A DNA stretch of 64,000 nt from positions 3,639,501-3,703,500 of the forward strand of contig NZ_JADALJ010000001.1 in the NCBI RefSeq assembly GCF_014876185.1, read 5' to 3'. Shown piece after piece: positions 60,095-64,000 of the stretch. The notes under the pieces are model-generated. The model did not search any database and had not been told where the DNA came from. It worked only from the letters and a program-made list of their open reading frames with translations. The stretch comes from Rufibacter sp. LB8 (GTDB lineage Bacteria > Bacteroidota > Bacteroidia > Cytophagales > Hymenobacteraceae). The position numbers and the translations under genes were made by a program. Numbering within the stretch: position 1 is the stretch's first letter; each line of letters starts with the position of its first letter.

Positions 60095-60142
60095 TGCTCA
60101 AAAGACCTCGTAGTGCGCGCAGCTCCTACGAGCGTCTCTGCC
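60095..60142. repeat. CTCGTAG hairpin repeat (family D), copy 3
   Basis: TGCTCAAAAGACCTCGTAGT and CTCCTACGAGCGTCTCTGCC. It differs from the 50536 copy at only a few bases. Confidence 0.8.
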
Positions 60143-60146
60143 ATTT

Positions 60147-60187
60147 GCGTTTTCTCTTCCATTTCCAGTTTAGAGCCCGGAAACGGA
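60147..60187. repeat. Decayed intergenic palindrome, copy 33
   Basis: GCGTTTTCTCTTCCATTTC opposite TTAGAGCCCGGAAACGG. It lies at the end of the repeat cluster. Confidence 0.6.
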
Positions 60188-60305
60188 AATCAATCTTCCG
60201 CCACTTCCGCGCGCACCATCGCAAATTCCTGATTTATAAACCTCTGCTTTTGGGCTGCGTACGTTAGGCTAAATATTATACTCCTAACCTTACCAAACTA
60301 AAACT

Positions 60306-60494
60306 ATGGCTGAAATTAACATTGAACCCAAAAAACGCTCCGGCTGGGGCTGGTTGTTGGTGCTGCTGGCCTTGCTGGTCATCGGGTGGCTGGTCTACAA
60401 ATATGTGCTGAACGCCGATGGCGGTGACCCCGCGGTGACCAACGCGCCTGCTCCCGCCATGATTCTATCCGTGGCCCCTTTTCTTCATTTGTAA
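60306..60494 (+). CDS. Small single-pass membrane protein
   Basis: A 62-residue protein with one hydrophobic helix (GWLLVLLALLVIGWLVYKYV, residues about 15-34) after a charged N-terminus MAEINIEPKKRSGWG. The tail is short and has no charge pattern. It lies 23 bases upstream of the PRC-barrel gene and may be cotranscribed. Similar small proteins accompany stress-related PRC-barrel genes in Bacteroidota, but no function is assigned. Confidence 0.62.
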   Translation: MAEINIEPKKRSGWGWLLVLLALLVIGWLVYKYVLNADGGDPAVTNAPAPAMILSVAPFLHL

Positions 60495-60517
60495 ACCTTG
60501 CATTAACTCAAAACAAC

Positions 60518-61159
60518 ATGGCATATTCATCTTCCAACGGACCAGCCCGCCTGACGCCGTTACATGACCTCAAAGATTTTAAAGTAGCTGACCGCAACCT
60601 GGACGTTAGAAACTGGGAAGTAATAGGCGCCGACGGCCAACGCCTGGGAAAAGTAGACGACCTCATTGTAGACCGTGAACTCATGAAAGTGCGCTACCTG
60701 GACATTGACGTGGACAAAGACCGGTTTCTCCCAGACACAGACGCCCGTCACCTGCTGGTACCCATTGGGGCCGCGCACCTAGACGATGACAACAACCAGG
60801 TGTTCCTGGCCAACATTGACCAGAATGCCCTCACGCGCTTTCCGTTTTACCGCGGCGGCGCCGTAGATTCTGATTTGGAATACCGCGTCATGCACGCCTT
60901 TACCAAACCCAATGACGCCTACATGGCCCCGGCGGCCACCGCTGCCCCAACCGCAGATTTCTACCAGAACGACCACTTCAATGAAGAACGCTTCTACCAG
61001 AAAAACCAAAACAGCGGCATGATGAATGCTGGCGGCGTGAGCGGCGGCGGCGTGCAAGACGATATTGCCACCATTGAACGGCTTAAGCAGATGCTGGACC
61101 AGGGCACCATTACCCAAGAGGAGTTCGCGGTGCTCAAGAGAAAGGCCATCGGGTTCTAG
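60518..61159 (+). CDS. PRC-barrel protein with C-terminal SHOCT-like segment
   Basis: A 213-residue cytosolic protein: N-terminal PRC-barrel (about 25-115: NWEVIGADGQRLGKVDDLIV, DRELMKVRYLDIDVDKDRF), a Gly/Ala-rich linker (about 150-180) and a SHOCT-like end (about 185-213: IERLKQMLDQGTITQEEF). PRC-barrels are found in photosynthetic reaction centres, ribosome maturation and general stress proteins; this one is probably a stress-linked protein. The gene is followed at once by a palindrome fused to a terminator. Confidence 0.82.
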   Translation: MAYSSSNGPARLTPLHDLKDFKVADRNLDVRNWEVIGADGQRLGKVDDLIVDRELMKVRYLDIDVDKDRFLPDTDARHLLVPIGAAHLDDDNNQVFLANIDQNALTRFPFYRGGAVDSDLEYRVMHAFTKPNDAYMAPAATAAPTADFYQNDHFNEERFYQKNQNSGMMNAGGVSGGGVQDDIATIERLKQMLDQGTITQEEFAVLKRKAIGF

Positions 61160-61193
61160 TTTTGGCGTCATTTACAGAAATGAGCCCAAAAAC
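61160..61193. repeat. Intergenic palindrome, copy 34 (fused to a terminator)
   Basis: TTTTGGCGTCATTTAC opposite GAAATGAGCCCAAAAAC. It starts right after the stop codon at 61157-61159; its right edge is also the left arm of the following terminator. Confidence 0.75.
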
Positions 61194-61229
61194 AGAAGAG
61201 CAAGCCAATCTGGCTTGCTCTTCTGTTTT
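61189..61229. terminator. Terminator sharing an arm with palindrome copy 34
   Basis: AAAACAGAAGAGCAAGCCA pairs perfectly (19 bp) with TGGCTTGCTCTTCTGTTTT around ATC. It can act on both strands, between two convergent genes. Confidence 0.85.
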
Positions 61230-61247
61230 AAATGGATTTCATAAAAA

Positions 61248-62345
61248 TCACGGGTAATTGTTGGAAGTAGTAGTGGGGTTATGGTCTAAAACCGAGGCAT
61301 CATGTGACATAGGCACCGCCGTGGCATATTGGTTACTTCTGCTACTGGCTGCGCCGGGCCAGGTGGTTTTAATGCGGGCGTTGGTGGCGTTTTTACGAGG
61401 ACGGGTGAGCGCGTACGTAGCCAAACCAGCTAAGGCCACCAAACCGGCGGTGGCCAATACCTTAGGAACAGTGTTGCCCACGGGCGGCGGAAGGTGCACA
61501 ATGCCTCTTCTGTCTGTCACGGCGGCCTCTGGCACGTAACGGCCTTTGTCTGGAATAGCCAACTGGTCAAACAGGCGCGCCAGCTCATCCAGGCCTTGGG
61601 CCAGGGCTGTGCCTTGCATGGGCAGGCCGTGGCCGCTGGCGGCAATGGCCGGTCTCAATTGCGCCAGTTTCTGCACCGAAGCCCGAGCCGCGGCCCAGTC
61701 TGGCGTGAAATAAGCCGGCGGTCCGCAGACTTCCTGTTTCTGGGTCAAGACGGCCAACGCAGATTCTGGTTTTCTGGTCACAAAGGCATCGCCGGCAATG
61801 AGCACGCGGTCATGTTCTCTAAAGAAAGACACGTGCCCCGGAGAGTGGCCCGGCGTCTCCAGCCATTTCCATTCTGGCATGAACGGCACAGACCCGTCTG
61901 AGGGCAACAACTCCAGCCGTCCTCTGAACGTGATGGGTTTTTTGGGGTACATGAATGACAGGTACGCCATGCCGCCGCCGCCCACGCTGGAATCTGGTGG
62001 TGGGTAGCTGGACAGACCAGTGAGGTACGGTAACTCCAGCGGGTGCACGTACACGGGCGCTTGCCAGATATCAGCTAAAGTTTGCAGGGCGCCCACGTGG
62101 TCAAAATGCCCGTGCGTGAGCAAAATAGCCTTAGGCGGATTGTCTTTCCCGAACCGTTCTTCGGCGGCCTTGCGTATTTTATCGGCGGAGCCGTACAGGC
62201 CAGCGTCTATGAGTACCCATGATTTGTCTGGGTTTTCAATGAAGAACAGGTTCACAAACACTATTTCCATGCCCAGAATGCCGGGCGCTACTTGAAAGCA
62301 GTTCTTCTGCTTTTGCTTGAGAATGGATGTTATTTGGTCTTGCAT
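61248..62345 (-). CDS. MBL-fold metallo-hydrolase with C-terminal membrane anchor
   Basis: A 365-residue metallo-beta-lactamase-fold hydrolase. The metal site is THGHFDHVGAL (HxHxDH), ETPGHSPGHVSF and the later ASGHGLPM. The last 65 residues have one hydrophobic helix (VLATAGLVALAGLATYALT) with an Asn/Ser/Thr-rich tail, suggesting attachment to the membrane. The substrate cannot be determined. It follows the small acidic protein gene by 13 bases. Confidence 0.88.
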   Translation of the reverse strand: MQDQITSILKQKQKNCFQVAPGILGMEIVFVNLFFIENPDKSWVLIDAGLYGSADKIRKAAEERFGKDNPPKAILLTHGHFDHVGALQTLADIWQAPVYVHPLELPYLTGLSSYPPPDSSVGGGGMAYLSFMYPKKPITFRGRLELLPSDGSVPFMPEWKWLETPGHSPGHVSFFREHDRVLIAGDAFVTRKPESALAVLTQKQEVCGPPAYFTPDWAAARASVQKLAQLRPAIAASGHGLPMQGTALAQGLDELARLFDQLAIPDKGRYVPEAAVTDRRGIVHLPPPVGNTVPKVLATAGLVALAGLATYALTRPRKNATNARIKTTWPGAASSRSNQYATAVPMSHDASVLDHNPTTTSNNYP

Positions 62346-62358
62346 AGGGCTGGTTTGC

Positions 62359-62601
62359 TTAGCTGTCTAATCTGCCAAAAACGCTCATCTCATCATCTGT
62401 GTCATGGCGGGAATTCTGGTCGCCGTCTGTGGCCTTGCCACCTTGTCCGCCCTGGCTGTTGCCCGGCTGCTGCCCGCCCTGCTGGGCGCTGGCGTTTCCT
62501 TTGGCCTCGGCGCCCGGTTCTTCTGAGGTTTGCTTCAGGTCATCGGCAGACTGTTTGCCTTTTAGTTTTTCTTCCTCGTTGTATTTGTTGTCGGTGCTCA
62601 T
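62359..62601 (-). CDS. Small disordered Gln/Gly-rich protein
   Basis: An 80-residue hydrophilic protein without a signal peptide. It is rich in Gln, Gly, Asp, Glu and Lys (ASAQQGGQQPGNSQGGQGGK), predicted to be disordered, with a possible stress or desiccation-related role by analogy only. It shares a transcript with the MBL-fold gene. Confidence comes from its short spacing and codon-compatible composition. Confidence 0.6.
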   Translation of the reverse strand: MSTDNKYNEEEKLKGKQSADDLKQTSEEPGAEAKGNASAQQGGQQPGNSQGGQGGKATDGDQNSRHDTDDEMSVFGRLDS

Positions 62602-62853
62602 ATAGGTAAATGGTTAGGTAGAAGATAAGTATGAACCGGCTGGGCGGTTTTTGTGTGTACGAAGAAGGGGGAAAGAGGGTGTCTTGGGTCGTAAAAAATC
62701 TGGGGTGCCGTTGCACTTCTCAAAAAAGTTGTCTATACTAGTCCACACGTAGCCAGAAAGCCCTTTCAGTTCTTGGCGAGATTTTTGCACTACCGGAGAG
62801 AGGTGACTGAAGGGCCGCCGGAATTTTTCTCAACCGCTTATCGTTTATAAGAC

Positions 62854-63114
62854 ATGGTAAATCTGATTTTTCCTCCCAGCTATATGAGCGTGTATGCCAA
62901 GTGCATTGATGCTACTTTGCCTAGCTTTGAACCCGACGAATGGATTGAAGAAGGCCACGTGTACACCGTGAAACATTTCACTGAACCCTTGAACCTGGAA
63001 GAGGGCATGGCCCTGACCATTATTGACGAAGAAGGCGAAGAGATTCACCCCTCGCCGTCGCACTGGAGTTTTTCTTCCAGCCGGTTTGAGCTGTTCTCCA
63101 TTTTCCTGAACTAA
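62854..63114 (+). CDS. Conserved hypothetical protein
   Basis: An 86-residue small soluble protein (CIDATLPSFEPDEWIEEGHV, YTVKHFTEPLNLEEGMALTI, HPSPSHWSFSSSRFELFSIF). It may start at the ATG at 62854 or 62884. The acidic beta-rich sequence looks like a small family of Bacteroidota genomes, function unknown to me. A palindrome overlaps the end region. Confidence 0.65.
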   Translation: MVNLIFPPSYMSVYAKCIDATLPSFEPDEWIEEGHVYTVKHFTEPLNLEEGMALTIIDEEGEEIHPSPSHWSFSSSRFELFSIFLN

Positions 63115-63152
63115 GCGTTTTCCTGCTCATTTTCAGAAATGAGCCCTAAAAC
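63115..63152. repeat. Intergenic palindrome, copy 35 (fused to a terminator)
   Basis: GCGTTTTCCTGCTCATTTTC opposite GAAATGAGCCCTAAAACAG. It begins right after the stop codon at 63112-63114 and its right arm doubles as the terminator's left arm. Confidence 0.8.
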
Positions 63153-63189
63153 AGGAAAGGCTACCCAACTGGGTAGCCTTTCCTGTTTT
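63148..63189. terminator. Bidirectional terminator sharing an arm with palindrome copy 35
   Basis: AAAACAGGAAAGGCTACCC pairs perfectly (19 bp) with GGGTAGCCTTTCCTGTTTT around AACT, between convergent genes. Confidence 0.9.
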
Positions 63190-63203
63190 ATAAGAGTCAG
63201 TGG

Positions 63204-64000
63204 TTAAAAGAAGAAACCGGCTTTGATCAAGGGCATGGCGTCTTCCTGAGATTTGGTGTAGCCCACCGAGATAATCACCTGGTTGAGCGGTGAGAGCCAC
63301 ACCCCGCCGCCGTAGCCGCTGTGCCATTCCTTGGAGTCTTCGCCTTTCACGAACACGCGGCCCACATCATGGAACCCAAACACGCCCACAGACGCCGGGA
63401 ACAAATAGGTGGTGAAGCTGAACAACCGCAGGCGGGCCTCAGTATTGTTGTAGAAAGCGCCTTCGCCGCTGAAACGGCTTCTGCGGTAGCCGCGCAGGTT
63501 GGCTAGTCCGTCTAAGTTCTGAGCCTGGAAGAACTCGATGTTGTCCCCGAAGGTGTAGCCGCCGCCAAAACGGGTAGCCAGGGTAAGCTTGAACGGAATG
63601 CGCAAGGTCTTGTAAATGGAGAACTGCGAATGTGCCCGCGCATAATCCCGGGAGCCAGACTTGGTGCCTTTCATGACGTCTGCGCTAATAGACCACAGTA
63701 CACCTTTAGAAGGCAAGGCCGGCAAATCACGCGAGTCCAGGACATATTGGGCTCTAAGCCCGGCGTAGGTTTTTGGGTCATAATACGTGGCCAGTCTGTC
63801 AGATTCTGTGGCGGCGTAGGATTCCAGGAAGCGGCCAGGTGTGCGCTCCACGTTCACCGTCTCCAGGGCTGGGCCTAGGAACAAAGTTTCATATTCGCCT
63901 ACTTTTCGGCCAAACAACACATTGCTGTAGAACTGCGAAGACCGGTAACGATAATAGTCAATGTCTATCTCATCATTGTACTTACTTTCATTGCTCAACC
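63204..64000 (-). CDS. BamA/TamA-like outer-membrane beta barrel, C-terminal part (partial)
   Basis: The frame stays open to the right edge, so the true N-terminus is missing. The visible 265 residues are a barrel of the Omp85/BamA-like superfamily: LRAQYVLDSRDLPALPSKGV, LTLATRFGGGYTFGDN, LANLRGYRRSRFSGEGAFYN (a GYRxxRF motif typical of BamA/TamA-type barrels) and a final VGYTKSQEDAMPLIKAGFFF strand ending in aromatic Phe. In Bacteroidota such barrels often follow a calcineurin-like domain; that part is not visible here. Proteins of this superfamily insert or export outer-membrane proteins, but many are unassigned. Confidence 0.85.
   Translation of the reverse strand, partial: LSNESKYNDEIDIDYYRYRSSQFYSNVLFGRKVGEYETLFLGPALETVNVERTPGRFLESYAATESDRLATYYDPKTYAGLRAQYVLDSRDLPALPSKGVLWSISADVMKGTKSGSRDYARAHSQFSIYKTLRIPFKLTLATRFGGGYTFGDNIEFFQAQNLDGLANLRGYRRSRFSGEGAFYNNTEARLRLFSFTTYLFPASVGVFGFHDVGRVFVKGEDSKEWHSGYGGGVWLSPLNQVIISVGYTKSQEDAMPLIKAGFFF

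Larger units (their letters stand above)
59412..60305. other. 894-base repeat cluster without a gene
   Basis: Packed with at least nine elements of several repeat families: a GTCATCCTG variant (59431), lone GTTGGTG arm (59501), GC-rich patch (59622), CTCAAAAGACCTC element (59797), palindrome (59848), 117-bp nested repeat (59916), GTAGAGAC hairpin (60044), CTCGTAG repeat (60095) and palindrome (60147). The frame at 59478-59864 crosses four of them and is not a gene. Confidence 0.75.

Noticed and set aside
341-63152. CRISPR array from the many repeats
   Set aside because: Copies are palindromic, spread over 64 kb at irregular spacing and lack spacers and cas genes.

Overview
The window looks like chromosome from a Bacteroidota member of the order Cytophagales, most likely family Hymenobacteraceae (Rufibacter / Nibribacter / Pontibacter relatives). 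Reasons: a type IX secretion (T9SS) surface-protein operon (giant adhesin with gliding-motility-type C-terminus, PorP/SprF, PorE-like OmpA protein); a bacillithiol-type YtxJ thiol protein; a PafA-type alkaline phosphatase; a phosphoserine phosphatase/phosphoglycerate dehydrogenase fusion; alpha/beta-fused E1; and TAnnTTTG promoter boxes. The genus is inference. I see no phage, transposase, CRISPR array, rRNA or tRNA.

Layout. 0-8 kb: end of atpG, PafA-like phosphatase, pyrophosphatase, a UbiA-like membrane protein, NnrD/E repair enzyme and two tandem PAP2 phosphatases. 8-24 kb: exported MORN/TonB-like protein, NHLRC2-like thioredoxin-NHL protein, an AT-rich exported protein of unknown role, SIMPL protein, M50 protease, DinB, Crp/Fnr regulator, serine dehydratase alpha chain, antiporter, DUF4407 protein, glycerophosphodiesterase and an Lrp/AsnC regulator. 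24-28 kb: serine synthesis (SerB-SerA fusion plus a SerC-like aminotransferase). 27.6-28.7 kb: two small exported Lys-rich proteins. 28.8-41 kb: LutB, M28 and M16 peptidases, IspF, E1 fusion, YtxJ, OsmC and LipA. 41-50 kb: the T9SS operon. 50-64 kb: GcvP, a saccharopine-dehydrogenase-like enzyme, RNase D, second SIMPL protein, a zinc-finger-like protein, a PRC-barrel/MBL-fold group of small genes and the end of a BamA-like barrel.

Metabolic links: SerB-SerA, the SerC-like enzyme, serine dehydratase and GcvP handle serine and glycine; LipA makes the lipoyl cofactor needed by the glycine cleavage system and by complexes containing E1.

The most unusual feature is not a gene. About 35 copies of a roughly 40-bp, nearly perfect palindrome (left arm close to CCGTTTTCGGGCTCATTTC, 2-nt centre CA or TG, then its reverse complement) lie between genes across the whole window, commonly within a few dozen bases of a stop codon. 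They are absent from the 41-50 kb T9SS operon and I found none well inside a gene. Bases differ between copies but mostly stay paired, and in several copies the pairing extends into flanking DNA. At least eight other inverted-repeat families share the same gaps and pile up at 17.5, 22.0, 50.5 and 59.4-60.2 kb. The second striking feature is in the 2005-residue adhesin: nine of its eleven DUF11 modules are three successive copies of one 1164-bp, three-module block.
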